This document shows positions 46,441-58,004 of a stretch of DNA of 64,000 nt, in pieces; position 1 is the stretch's first letter; the number at the start of each line of letters is the position of its first letter. Origin of the DNA: Kondoa malvinella (Eukaryota > Basidiomycota > Agaricostilbomycetes > Agaricostilbales > Kondoaceae); assembly GCA_039545315.1 (NCBI GenBank), contig BCIM01000011.1, positions 682,001 to 746,000 of the forward strand, read 5' to 3'. Both the position numbers and the translations under genes were made by a program. The notes below the pieces were generated by a model. It saw only the letters and a program-made list of their open reading frames with translations. It searched no databases and was not told where the DNA came from.

Positions 46441-48549
46441 ATGGCACTCCAGTACACGCCCATTGATGCGCTACCAGATGTGCGTTGCTTCTGCCAGGTC
46501 CTCTGATCATTGTCTCACCAGACTTGTGGATACCTGCAGATCGTTGAAGGACTCCGCGAAAGCTTTAATGCAGGCAAGACCAGAGAGCTAGGTCAGTCTC
46601 GTAGCGGAATATGCTGGCCATTCGGCTTGCAGCTATGCCCTCATCTGAATATCGCTCATCGGTCATTTATAGCCTTTCGTCGACAACAGCTACAATTGCT
46701 CGCTTACCTCTTGGACGAGAACAGAGAAGCCTTCAAAGATGCTTTCAAGAAGGACATGGGTCGACCTTGGTTCGAGACGTTTGTGGGCGACATCGATTCG
46801 TCCATTTCAGACATCACCGCTCTTCAAGCCAACTTGTACAAGTTTGCGGCCCCGCAAAAAGCACCTGGTGGAGTAAGTCTGTAGGTTATGCAGATAGGGG
46901 CGTTCGCTTATGCCTGTGCTGTCAGGTTGCCTGGGGTTTCTCTGAGCCGCACTTCAAACGCGAAGCTAGAGGCTTGTGCTACATTGCTGGTCCTTACAAC
47001 TATCCTATCTTGTGTCTCTTGGTGCCAGCTGCGGGTGCTATTGCCGCAGGGAACACTTGTCTGCTCAAGGTCCGTTGAACCTGCTTGTAGCCTTCTGGCG
47101 CTCAGCCTGTGCAAGCCTAGCGAATGCTGCCCTACCATCGCTGCCCTCCTGACGAGTATGCGTCTTTGACTATCGAAGAATTCGTTGCTGACTGTCTTTC
47201 AGGACTCTGGCCCAAATACATGGACACCACATGCTACAAGATAGTCAATGGGGACGGTCCAGTATCAGAAGCTACTCTCAAAAACCGGTTTGATTTCATC
47301 TTCTTTGTATGCTTCCTTTCTTTTCATTCTTCTATCACTAACAGTATCATAGACTGGAGGAACGGCAGTTGCTCGAAAAATCTCCGAAGCTGCTCTTAAA
47401 TACCTCACACCCGTTGGATTGGAACTAGGAGGCACTTGTCCCGCTATCGTGGATGAAACTTGCGATATCGACTTGGCGGGAAAGAGAATCGCTTGGGCAA
47501 AGTCATTCAATAGCGGTCAGACTTGTGTCGCGCCGAATCATGTGCTTGTGTAAGTTTTCCCCTTGGGATCTATACCAGAGTCTAACTGTGTTTCAGTATG
47601 GAACCAGTCAAAGATCGCCTTGTAGCGGCCATCAAGAAACATTGGCACACACAGTACCCAGAAGGTAGCACTGATCAAGCCAAGATGTATGTCGTTTCTT
47701 GCCTACCTGTACTCAGCCACTGATAGCCTTGCAGGGTCAATGAACGTCACTTTTCTCGCATAACAGGCATGTTGGACAAGACGAAAGGCGATATTGTTCA
47801 TGGAAACAAGCGTTCCGGCAACCAATTGTCAGTGACGCTGGTCGATAATGTCAAGACGGACGATTCCCTACTTTCAGACGAACTCTTTGGGCCTTGTTTG
47901 CCTATTGTCACTATCAGATCTATCGATGAAGCGATTCGGATCACAAACGATATGGGCACACCTTTGGCGATCTATGTCTTCTCTAATTCAAAGGAGACGA
48001 AGAAGCAAGGTCCGTTGGTGCCTGAGTCGTGCTGAATGAAGCTGATGGGACGAACAGTGTCTGACAACACGAGGTCCGGCTCGGTCATGTAAGGTCGCAA
48101 ACCGTAAATTATATCCCTCTCTGACTTTCTGGCAGTGTCAATCATTGTATTGTTCAGATGCAGGCACCGCTGCCATTCTCAAGCGTCGGTACAAGTGGCA
48201 ACACTGGTGCGTGATGCTTCACAAGACTTATCATCAAAAGCTCATCGTCAATTCAGGCTACCGAGGCAGAGATGGACTCAACACCTTCTGCACCTTCTCG
48301 TACGAGCGTACCTACCTCAAAGTCCCCTTCTTCCTCGAATCCTCTCTCGCAAACGTCTACCCACCTTACAATTCGCAATGGAAGTTCAAAATGGCTACAA
48401 TGCTTACTTTGAACAAGATCAACTTCCCTAAACCCGGTACAGGCAGCTTCAAATGGCGGATCTGGAGGTTGTTGACCTCAAAGAGCCTTTTGCTCACCTT
48501 GGCGTTGTTGATTCCTCTTCTCGCATTTCAGAAGCGAGTCCAAGCATAG
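46441..48549 (+). CDS. HFD1: Fatty aldehyde dehydrogenase, ALDH3 type, C-terminal membrane anchor
   Basis: Oxidises long-chain aldehydes such as hexadecenal from sphingolipid breakdown; yeast Hfd1 also serves coenzyme Q precursor synthesis. The start [13 protein letters not shown] is followed by [40 protein letters not shown], general-base loop [13 protein letters not shown], catalytic Cys in [34 protein letters not shown] and [11 protein letters not shown]. The end of the enzyme core needs two introns around 48090-48240 to give [21 protein letters not shown] terminal hydrophobic helix ([19 protein letters not shown]) anchors it to a membrane, as in Hfd1 and ALDH3A2. About 540 residues; stop 48547-48549. 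Confidence 0.9.
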
Positions 48550-48649
48550 AGTACGGGTTGTATTGATCGAGTGCAGTGCAAAGAGGATGTAAATGCAGTT
48601 TGATGAATTGAAATGCTAATACCATATAATATACTCTTGCATTACTCCT

Positions 48650-50721
48650 TCATCCATCCATACTGACACCAATAGCCGTTTGCATGTCCTGTCTCCAATT
48701 ATTCGCTTGAGCACCTCTATAAAACCCTTTCCCATCGGGTGCTTTTGGCTGTCTCAGCACGCCATTCGAATCATCAAATATATTGTATGGTAGCGCAGGG
48801 ACTGGCGGTGCAGGCACATAACCATTCGTATGCTGGTATGAATTGCGTTCGCTGTTCTGTGGTCGTCGGCCGGCGGATCGAAGATCGTTGTTGCTCTTCC
48901 GACCGCCGAGGCCTGTGTTATATGAATGCGGTTCGCGCATGTTTGGCATCGATTTCTTGCCTCGTAGGTTGGAAGTTGAATGACGTGACATGGGTTTGCC
49001 TGGACTCTGTACAAGTCGTCCAGATCAAAGACCCATCGAGGGTAGTGAAGGGAAAAAGCGTACCGAAACAGTCGAGTGATCCGCTGCACCACCCTTGTAC
49101 ACAATCACATATCCTGGAGCCTGATCAGCAGGTGCCCGTTACAGCATGAGCGACTCGACTCACTATCGTCACCATCACCAGCGCTTCGATGATCTAAGCC
49201 AAGCTTCTGAGCTACCAAATGTACCATCCGTCTTTGATGCGCCGACAGCGATCTTGCGAACGCCAACTCGTCCCGTAAATTATCATCCTTGAACAATAAT
49301 ACACGCGAGTATATTTCTAGAGTGCCCGAGTCGTTCATGTCCAATTCTGTGAATATTTGGGACTTGACATCAGGCAACCTGAATTCCAGCAACATGACCC
49401 ACCTCGAGTAGCTTTCTGCGTCAAGTGTGAAGTAGACACTGCGCCATTTGAATTCTGGTAGGTCCCGTTATTGCCCACACTCGAATCCCTATCACTGCCC
49501 GAAGTAGACGGCGCTTGACCCAAGACTTCAGAAGGAAAAGAAGACCCGAAAGGCGATGGGACGGTAGTCGATTGCTGTGCTATCCATTGTGAAGTACCGC
49601 TCGACAAGACTTGGCCGTAATCTTCGTATTCGTCTTGCGGTACTGGCGGAGGAGGCTGATATGATTGATACCCAATGTGGTTGGAGGAAGGTTGTCGATG
49701 AAGGGTAGCGGTAGAAGGCTGGTGATTGAGCGTTGCAGCGGATCGCATGCGCTTGATGGCCTTTTCCCGTTCGATCTTTTCTTTCTCTCCGTGTCGAAGA
49801 ACCCGCTTATATTCGACTCGTAGACGACGACCGGCGAGTTCATAACCGTTCAGAGCATGCAGACAGGCTGTGGATTCCTGAGGTGTGCGAAAGTTGGCGA
49901 AAGCTAGACCACGAAAGACGGGTTGTTGCCCTGCGACTGGTGCGGTATCGTAGTGGTAGTTGAAAGCAAAAGGCTGAACGAGGTTGAGCTGATCCTGCGA
50001 GACCGTCGGCTGTCAAGCTTTTATAGCAACATGTGATGGTGGACTTACCATGACGAAGAGCAGCTGATCCCGACTAACAGAGAAGGGAATGTTCTTCATG
50101 ACTACAGCGGTCGGTATAAGCTCATCGGTCTCGTCTTCCTGCCCAGGCAAGAGGGGAGCAGATTGAATCATCTGAGGTGGTTGCATTTGAGGGATCGCAT
50201 AGTCTTGCGGAATCGCATGAGCAGGCGAGATCATTGGATCGTACCACGTCTGACTATTGGGAGACTGCTGTTGCCAAATTTGAGGCTGGCTATTTGTGCG
50301 TGCATGATGTGACGATAGATTCGTGTTGGCAGACTGAGCTGATTGTACAGATGGCGAGAAGGAGAAAGCGCCAGCAGAGTCAAAAGACTCGTCTGACGAT
50401 GAATTAGAAGGGACCATGTTTAGGTAATGCGCATCGTGCATTGGCAAGGCTGGTACGGAAGAGGGTAGCTGTGTCGTCTTGACTGTAAATCGCTGGCTCC
50501 GTTTCTGTTCGTGATAGCGGCACACGTTAAGCGCTGCACTGCGCAAAGACAGATCCGCGACGAACCTTTGCGAGGCTTCTGTCTGCGCTTTGAGCAGGCG
50601 ACAGGTTCAAATTCGCTAGACTGTCGTTCAGAGCGTTGTTCGCAGGCGAGTAGGCCATATTAAGGTGCATCATTCTGCTTTCTTCAAGCCTTGAGACTTG
50701 CACGATTTCGCTCAATTCCAA
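48650..50721 (-). CDS. RRM + R3H RNA-binding protein (Pin4/Cip1-like)
   Basis: The N-terminal part is disordered (MMHLNMAYSPANNALNDSLA). An RRM follows: TAVVMKNIPFSVSRDQLLFV (RNP2), the RNP1 region over introns at 50010-50040, and LNGYELAGRRLRVEYKRVL. After a Gln/Pro/Ser-rich linker comes an R3H region: LEIYSRVLLFKDDNLRDELA, FARSLSAHQRRMVHLVAQKL and GLDHRSAGDGD, then YVIVYKGGAADHS. RRM plus R3H in this order is seen in fungal Pin4/Cip-type mRNA regulators linked to cell-cycle and stress control. The tail (MPNMREPHSYNTGLGGRKSN) is polar. The start is ambiguous: ATG 50721 or the MMHLN ATGs near 50673. Stop 48650-48652. Confidence 0.8.
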
Positions 50722-50993
50722 AACAGCGGCTTGTTGACTTTTGAGCTCAACTGTCGAGAGTCGTTATCAGGTTTGTTCGTGAGTTCGTTAACAAGGTCGT
50801 GGCTGGATGAGAACGGGCAGTGAAAGAGAACGAGGCCAAAGCTCGTCCGTCGTTTGAGCAAGAAGATGTCCGAAGAGCGCAAACTCCTTGTAACAGAGAT
50901 GTCACAGCAATTCGCGTCTGCTATTAGGCGTGCAATACAGAGAACACAGGGGCAAGATTACATTGATTGAAGATCATGCCACTATTTCACACA

Positions 50994-52442
50994 TCATGCA
51001 GGCGCGTTTGGCATAGTCTTCTTCCTCTCAGCTTTAGCTTCTTCGGGCGTAAGCAGCTGAAGGTCTGCATCCAATCGACGGAATGGTTCAGCCTTCGCAA
51101 ATCCATGCGATTGGGCTTCTTCGGCAGGATGTTGTTTCGAGATGTCTACGACCAAGCTCGACTTCACGCCAAATACGGCATCACTGTCGATTGAGTACAT
51201 ATCGTCAGCTTAAGGAGATGGCGTCGTTGTGCGGGAACTGACCTCATCAAGTATTTGTCGCCTTTAGGGAAGTAGGAAGTAATGAGCGTTTCGTAACCTT
51301 TAGCTTCGACCTTGATGTGCAAATGAGCAGGTCGGAAGACGTGTCGGCCAAGCTTGTCTAGTAGCTGTCCGACTGGTCCCTACAGCACGACAAGAAGCTC
51401 AGCGAGATCGGACCTCAGACACAGCAGATCAAACTTACATCAGATGGAATAGGGTATGAGACAGGCACACAAGCGCGGAACTTGTATCGACCATCCTTGT
51501 CCGTTGTCAGAATACCTCGGCAATCTGGTGCTTCTCGGTTGGCATATTGAGTCTGCCTAGCGTATTAGCCCAATTCTCCGGCTAAGATCAGGTACAAATC
51601 ACGTCGTAGAAGCCATCCGCGTCAGTCTCCCAGGTTTCCTACAGATAGTCGGAAGAGATCAGCATGATGAATCGGGATCGCTTCGTGCCAACCTACAATT
51701 TCAGCTCCAGCGATACCTTTTCCATTCCTGTCTGTTACTTGTCCTTGTACCAAGAAGTATTCACCAGACCCTTCTGAGGCGATGCTGCCGCCCTCTTCTA
51801 TGTGATGCGCATCCGCAGTCAAGAACGGACCAAGCACTACACACACAGGCTCAGGACAAAAGAGCTTGCACGTAGATTTAAGCAATCACCTGTCGATTCA
51901 GTAACACCTTCTGGTTTGGGATTGTTGAGTGTGTCTACCAGAGCACTGATGCCGAGGATATCGCTGAAGAGAATGAATTCCTGATGTGACAACAAATGAG
52001 CCTTTCAAAATCGAAAGATGGTCGGCGTACTTGTCGAATGTCGGTACATTTCTGCGAGTATTGTGAGTAAATCATCTCAAAGATAGTAAAGAGGGTTTAC
52101 CTGTCCAACAGCGGTCAGGAACTGCAGACCAGCCCTGTGACCTCTTCAGCCAGAGCAGAGACATAGACAAGACAGCTTACATCCACTCGTCGGTAGTGAT
52201 GGAAGTCTCGCGAATGAAGTCGTGCGAGTGCTGCACCAGATGATGCAGGACAAACTTGAGTCGCTCGTTCTCACATCCGCTGTCTGTTCTTCGCGTCAAT
52301 GGCTGGCATCCAGGATCGAGAACTCTACTGACTGATGGACTGAACGTTCTCTGTGATGTTGTCTGCTCGGAGATCTATTGCATGCACGCATCAGCGGATC
52401 TTAACCGTTTAAGCGGATCAGCTAACCCTGCATTTGAGGCAT
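50994..52442 (-). CDS. Intradiol ring-cleavage dioxygenase (catechol/hydroxyquinol type)
   Basis: Fe(III) enzyme that opens catechols between the two hydroxyls, feeding the 3-oxoadipate route. The N-terminus is assembled from a 16-nt exon (MPQMQ) and DLRADNITENVQSISH, then ERLKFVLHHLVQHSHDFIRE and ITTDEWM. Core: FILFSDILGISALVDTLNN, STVIGPFLTADAH, DRNGKGIAGAEIEIWETDAD, GFYDVQY (Tyr ligand), SYPIPSDGPVGQLL (second Tyr), RPAHLHIKVEAKGYETLITS (two His ligands) and YFPKGDKYL. The tail is charged (TPEEAKAERKKTM). About 310 residues, normal for catechol and hydroxyquinol 1,2-dioxygenases; no signal peptide, so cytosolic. The exact substrate is not decidable. More than eight short exons. Stop 50994-50996. 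Confidence 0.87.
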
Positions 52443-52813
52443 CTGGACAGACTATCAGGGCTTCATCCAAGCTGCAGCAGAAACGATCCCTACCTGCTCG
52501 AGAGGAATTTCTAGACAGCCAGTCACATCAGCTCAATATCATCATTCGAAGGTTGAACTGACTTGGCTGAGGGGCATTTGCTGAGGCCTTGTTTGTCTTT
52601 ACGTCTGCCCTGACTGTATCAAATACCATTTTGCTGTATTGTATTGCTAAGGAGTGATCACATTTCCCAAGTGCCAACAGCGAAGGATGTCAACCTTTGG
52701 ATGAAATGTTCTGCCGCCCGTCCGTCGGCCTTTTCATACCACTGGCGTTTCATTCAACAGGATTTCTACGTGTTCGCTCTATCTACAGATACTATGCTGG
52801 TGCCCGGAACCTT
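52443..52813. other. Intergenic stretch
   Basis: About 370 bp between the dioxygenase start and the nucleotidase end (both minus strand), expected to hold the dioxygenase promoter. A plus frame at 52644-53000 is antisense to the nucleotidase tail and not believed. Confidence 0.4.
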
Positions 52814-55698
52814 TCAACTCCACCGCGCGAGGCGGGCAGCTGCAGAAGCTGAAGCTGATGGTGAACCAGATGCGGCAGATGCAGATGCAGATGCAGATCC
52901 GCTGGCGGCGATACCACCGCTGGCTGACACGCTGCTCTCTGTACTGTCGCTGATCACAATTCGGCCAGTTGTAGGTGCCTCAATTGGCGAGTTGGCTTGA
53001 ATCTGTTAAATAAGATCAGACTCAGCTCCAATCAAGCGAATCGAGCACATACGTATTGCAATAGAACAACATCTTGAGTGTCTAGGACTGCAGTGAATTC
53101 TTTCTCGAAGAACGAGTCTCCTCCTTCGGCGACAAAACTGACAAGCACGATCTTTAGCTGAGAAACTGCATGCAAGTCTACCAGGCTTACTCGATCTGTT
53201 ATGAAGTAAGATCAGCTAACTCTGGTCAGGCAGAGTGGACAAGATGCTCACCGTCACGATCGTGTAGGTGCGTTCGAGCTCGACCGGAGCACCAGAGATG
53301 TTGAGGGACAGCATGCGCTCGCCAGCTGGTAGCTCGGGATTGTAGCTGAATTCCATGCCGCCAACCTGTAGATGACGCTCAGTGGACTCCTACAGGCGAT
53401 GTATGGTCAGAAATACCTGGATGAATCCGCTAATCTCCTAAAGTCGATGTATCAGCCATGACTCGGATGTAACAAACAGCTTCTTACTGCTCCAGTCTCT
53501 AAGTTTTCGCCTGATACGATGCCCTCGAGAGTGTTGACTAATTCTTGGCCGGTAAATTCGACATCAACGACAGACTGTAGAATGCGATCAGAGGAGCACG
53601 AGAGCCCAAGCTATGCGACTTACGTTACCGAATGGGAAAGCGGTGAGGACATCTCCTCGGGTGATTTCGCCAGCTGAGATGCTGAGGAAATACACTTGTG
53701 AGTCGGGCGTGAAGGCCAATAAATACAGCTAGAACCTACTTTGCGCGGACACCGCCTCCGTTCTGAAGAGCGCCGTCAGCTTGGGCGCCAGTCTGCTCCC
53801 TGTACCAGATAAAAGCGTCACACATGACGCTCTGCGTTAAGAAATAACATATCAGGCTGAGTCGTTTTACACGAGCAGAGAAAAGCCTTGACTTACGCCA
53901 AGGGAGCATTCAGCTGTCGTAGAAGACCATCAGCCAAATAAGTATAATGCGCGACTGAATGGACGCACAGCTACGGCAACTAGCGCTGAGGTCAATAGCA
54001 GTCTCGCCGATAACTTCTTCTGCGTAGGCTTCAAATGGCGCTCTGCTGGTGTTGACTAGCTGTTGGACTGCAGGTAAAGGTCAGAAAGGCCTGCCGCTGG
54101 CTCCGAAGGACGAGGACACACTGCTCTCGTCTTGCATGGTAGTGTTCACCATGGTGATCGGTCCACCGCTGTATGCTACGATCTTATTGTCCGTATCGTA
54201 TACCACGTCTGGTTGATCATAATTTAGCGAAACCTTGTCTGCCTGAGGAGGCGCTTACCGATATGCTAAACCAGACACACGCATGGATGTAAGTTGATTG
54301 CGCGCGCTGGGTGTTTGCAGGCTTACACCGAGTGCATATCCCCATCGGTAGCTGATGCGGTAAGTAAAAGTATGAGCAAAGGAGACCTCACTCTGTTGAC
54401 AGACGTACGCAGTGACAACAAAGACTTCATCGCCATCGAGGTTGGTCTCGATGGTAGGGTAGTCTCCAGCGCTCGTCTCTACGTCTGTGAGGTTGCCGAG
54501 TGGAGTGTGCGAGTGGCCACCGACGATAAGGCTGTACGAAATGAAAACCTTCAGTCCGGCTTATCGCGTACTCGCTGGTGCTCTACGTACTGGACATTCC
54601 GTGTTCCTTGTGCTAGGGCGATATCGTTGTCGTAGCCGATATGCGTTAGCTGGAAAACATCTCAGCTAGCGTTCGCCTGTAAAGTAAAGATCCTCACAGC
54701 AATGATGCGTGCGGTGCTGTTTGCAGCTAAGACCATGTCGACGGTTCTCTGCATCGCTTCAATTGGGTCTGTGATCATGGTGCTCTACCAAGCAATTCAG
54801 ATGTAGTTGAAGAGAATACCAGCGAGATGAATTACCTCTTCTGGCGAAGCAATAGTCTTGGTCTCTGGCGTCAAGACGCTGATGACTGCGACGTTCTGCT
54901 CCGGGAAGTAGACGTAAGGAACCAAGTAGTCAGACAAGTTGGTTTGGGATTCGACATTGGCGCTGATCATCGGGAACTCCAGCTGTGAGAGGTAGTCTGA
55001 CAACAGGCCTTCTCCGTTGTCGAATTCATGATTGCCCTAAGTTCCTTGAGCTATCATACGAGGTATTGTGACGAGCACTTACCAGACAAGCTGCATCGTA
55101 GCCGACTGAGACGCGAATGGATGAGCCAGCTACACTTGCTCATATCATCATAGACCTACTCTCGTTCAGGACTGGGTGAATGAGCGAGCCATTGATCGCA
55201 GTGCTGAAGAAGACTGCAAAAGGCGAATCAGTATACAAACATGGACAAAGCTAGAACGCATACGAGTGCCTTGGAACTGGTCGCCAGCACTGCGGATGAT
55301 GCTCGATCAGCTCGAATTTCCAGCGGTATCATCAGCCATACTCTAGCAATAGACTGTCATTTGATCTGTCTGCCCTTTGGCGGTCGATTTCCGTCTTGAG
55401 ACGAGCGTATCCACCATAGCAAGTGTCTTCTGCTGGATCGCAATCACCTCCGCCTGATTGGAACTCGTCGAGATGAGCATGGACATCGTTGGTGTGCAGA
55501 ATGCTTATATTGGTGTTTCCTTGAGCATCAACGCTGCCGAGCGAAACTTCAGCAAGAGATCTCTGACTTGTGATGAGCGACGCACAAACGTTTCTGCAGT
55601 CCATCATGCGACTGATAACGCTTCGAGATCAAATGATCTTGGGTGACAGCCTGAGCCGCGATAGGCAAGAGCGCAAGAGCAACGAAAGAGCCTCGCAT
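52814..55698 (-). CDS. Secreted 5'-nucleotidase (UshA/metallophosphatase family)
   Basis: Signal peptide MRGSFVALALLPIAAQA from ATG 55698. After a 50-odd-nt intron that removes an apparent TGA comes the metal site NISILHTNDVHAHLDEFQ, then CYGGYARLKTEIDRQR, GNHEFDNGEGLLSDYL and FPMISANVESQTNLSDYL. The C-terminal nucleotidase domain is spread over small exons (VSTFE-like NTSRAPFEAYAEEVIGETA, DALQNGGGVRANI, GDVLTAFPFGN, FTGQELVNTLEGIVSGENL, GGMEFSYNPELPAGERML, YTIVTIDRV). These enzymes hydrolyse nucleoside monophosphates outside the cell. The tail is Ser/Ala/Gly-rich (ASGSASASASAASGS), typical of cell-surface anchoring regions, but ends without a clear hydrophobic GPI signal; an extra 3' exon may exist. 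At least a dozen exons. Confidence 0.83.
52875..52898. repeat. Hexanucleotide microsatellite (GCAGAT)4, coding
   Basis: Four perfect GCAGAT units on the plus strand encode alternating Ser-Ala in the minus-strand nucleotidase tail, with diverged units on both sides. Confidence 0.9.
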
Positions 55699-56176
55699 GT
55701 CGGATTATGGTAGACAGCAAGAAGCATTGCAGATATAGCGTACATGCGTTCACACGGCTTGCCAAGCTATGACAATCATGTGGTGAAACGTTCGCTAGCG
55801 AGAGTCAACTCAGGGCGAGATAAGCGATAAGCTGATTAAGGGCCATTGTTCAGAGCAGCGGTCGGGCATGGCGGATTAGAGATTAAGAGCTACGCGCAGC
55901 TTGCAACATTGATACCGGGCACGGTATAGAATAGAGACTTGGTCTGAGAGGAAGATGCCCAATTGAAGAATCTGGTTTCATCAGCTCTCCCGAGTGCCAG
56001 ACTGTGGGTTCACTGTAAGATGCGCGTAACACGTTAGACGAGAAGACTCCGATCACCCAGGCCGACAATGCGAAGTTGTCAGACAAGATCAAAAGGGGAA
56101 AGAGCATTGCATTAGCTCTGCCATTCGCCCTTCTGCTGTACACAGAACACGACGGCCGATAGCTCAGACAGCTCTC
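55699..56176. other. Intergenic stretch
   Basis: About 480 bp between the nucleotidase start and the PEX3 stop, both on the minus strand. A minus frame at 55883-56143 has no recognisable content. It probably holds the nucleotidase promoter. Confidence 0.4.
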
Positions 56177-57762
56177 TTACATCTCCCAAGCTCTGAGGAC
56201 CTCATCAGCTCTAATATCGTGGGGAAAGCAGCAGAAATTCACCTCCAAATACCGATTTGGCAGATCCAGCATGACGCTCCTCGACTCCCTCGCACTCGCT
56301 GGTAATAGATCAACCAATCTAGCTGTCTTTTCGTGCATTTCTTCGAATTTGGCTAGAGGATGTTGGAAATCACCTTGCGGCAAAGGTGGATCTTGAAAGG
56401 CTTGTTCTTCGAGTGTTGAGGTAAAGGTCTCAAAGAGCCTGTCGAGGACAACTTGAAAGACGTGAGTGAAATCGGGCGAATCGAGAATGTCTGCTGTTTC
56501 GTCTAGCAGAGAGCGAAGTTGAGATGACACGGTTGAGCATGAGCCAGCTTGGGTGAGAACAAGGGTCTCGGCTGCTACATCTGGAGGCAGTAGACTAGAT
56601 GCAAAGCTATGTGCCATGTTCAGCTTAGGCAAACCACTTGCTAGAGTCAGCTCACCTGTGTCTTGCTCCGTCGCCTTCACCCTCGACCAAAGCCCTGACT
56701 TCTCTGAGCCTCTTGGAAAGCTCTGTAGGTGTCAGGACTGCCTTCAATGATATACTGTCTTGCAGATTAGGTTGGGATATCGTTAATCGAGAATGGCGCA
56801 CGACTCAAAGACCTGTTCTACTCCGCTCTGTACTCTTTCTACCACATCCTTCCAACCCTCATTCAATAGCCACCAGCTGAATGTCAAAAACTGCACTTCC
56901 GTCTCCGCATCAATTCCTCCTCTAGTCGATCGGTCTTCCTTGCCTTTCGGGCTGTCTGACCCTCCCATTCTGCCTTGCACACCTGACTTCTCTCTCGCTT
57001 GCTCTTTCTCTGCCTCGTCCACCAAAGAGCCAAGGTACTTGTACCGCCCAATAAGGTTGAGCTGAACATGCGTTTGTAGAACGAGCAATGCGAGCAGATA
57101 CATTGAAGCGATAGATCGAGCAAGGGAAAGCATTTTGATTTCTGCCCAGAGCTCTCCTTTGCTTTGTGTAGGTAACCGAGCCTTCTCTTCTGCTTCTCGC
57201 GCCTCGGCAGCTGCTTTGGCTTCTTCAGCTACCCGCAGCTCTTCCGCGTCGCGAGCTGGATCAGGTAGCGGTATTGCTTCTGGGGCAGATGCGAATCCAG
57301 GATGATCATTGTCAGACTGAGCAGAGGCAGAGAGCTCTTGAGGCTTCTCGACCTGCTCGAAAGCAGACATGCGCGAGTCTGTCATCTCAATCGGAGGAGC
57401 AGAGGCTTTCTTTTGCGCAAGGGCTTGAAGTGCTGATGTACGAGCATCGACGTCCATGACTTCCATGAGCTGTTCCGACAGGGACGGTAAGAGAGCTTGT
57501 ACGGTAAACGAGCAATCCTCTTGATTTTGCTTGAACCTTCTCTTCAGACTGTCACCTAAGAGTCAGTCACGTACTTTGAAAAGCTGTCTGTCACTTGTAC
57601 GAACTTCTCTTGAGCAGCTTGATCTGCCATGATTCGCATCTGCGCTTCTTGAAATTTGGATAGCGCATACTTGCCCGCCAGGTAGATGCCGCCTATCACA
57701 CCAGCCGTGATGCCCAAAGTTCTCCGTCTGCGCCTCCAGAAATCAGTCAGATAGCTCGTCAT
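56177..57762 (-). CDS. PEX3: Peroxisomal biogenesis factor 3
   Basis: Pex3 is the membrane anchor for Pex19 in peroxisomal membrane protein import. The start MTSYLTDFWRRRRRTLGI has the basic targeting patch, followed by the single membrane span TAGVIGGIYLAGKYALSKF. After an intron come LKRRFKQNQEDCSFTVQALL and PSLSEQLMEVMDVDARTSAL, the conserved early block of the family. A charged insertion (EEAKAAAEAREAEEKARLP) precedes KGELWAEIKMLSLARSIASM and HVQLNLIGRYKYLGSL, then FLTFSWWLLNEGWKDVVERV. The last exon carries LRSLLDETADILDSPDFTHV and ends VLRAWEM. About 500 residues; three or four exons. Confidence 0.9.
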
Positions 57763-58004
57763 GCTGGTCCATGAACAACCTCTCGCCTAGATGATAGCCG
57801 AAGCTGCCCCAGATTTGGGAATTATCACGTGAGCAAGACTATAAGAGATACAAGACTAGCTGCCGCTGCATTGCAATAGCTAAGAGTACATGTGGATAGA
57901 CCGTCCTTCTTTACTTTACCCGCAACCATCACACCTTGATACAAAATCCCTTTACTCATCTTTTGCACATTGCCTTTATATTCCTTGTCTCCTTGCCTGA
58001 TTGA

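Noticed and set aside
52644..53000. Plus-strand 118-codon frame rich in Asp and Ala
   Set aside because: It is antisense to the Ser/Ala repeat tail of the nucleotidase and shows no domain.
55540..55620. TGA after the signal peptide of the 5'-nucleotidase
   Set aside because: A GTGCGT..GGCAG intron joins KRF to VDAQGNTNI in frame.
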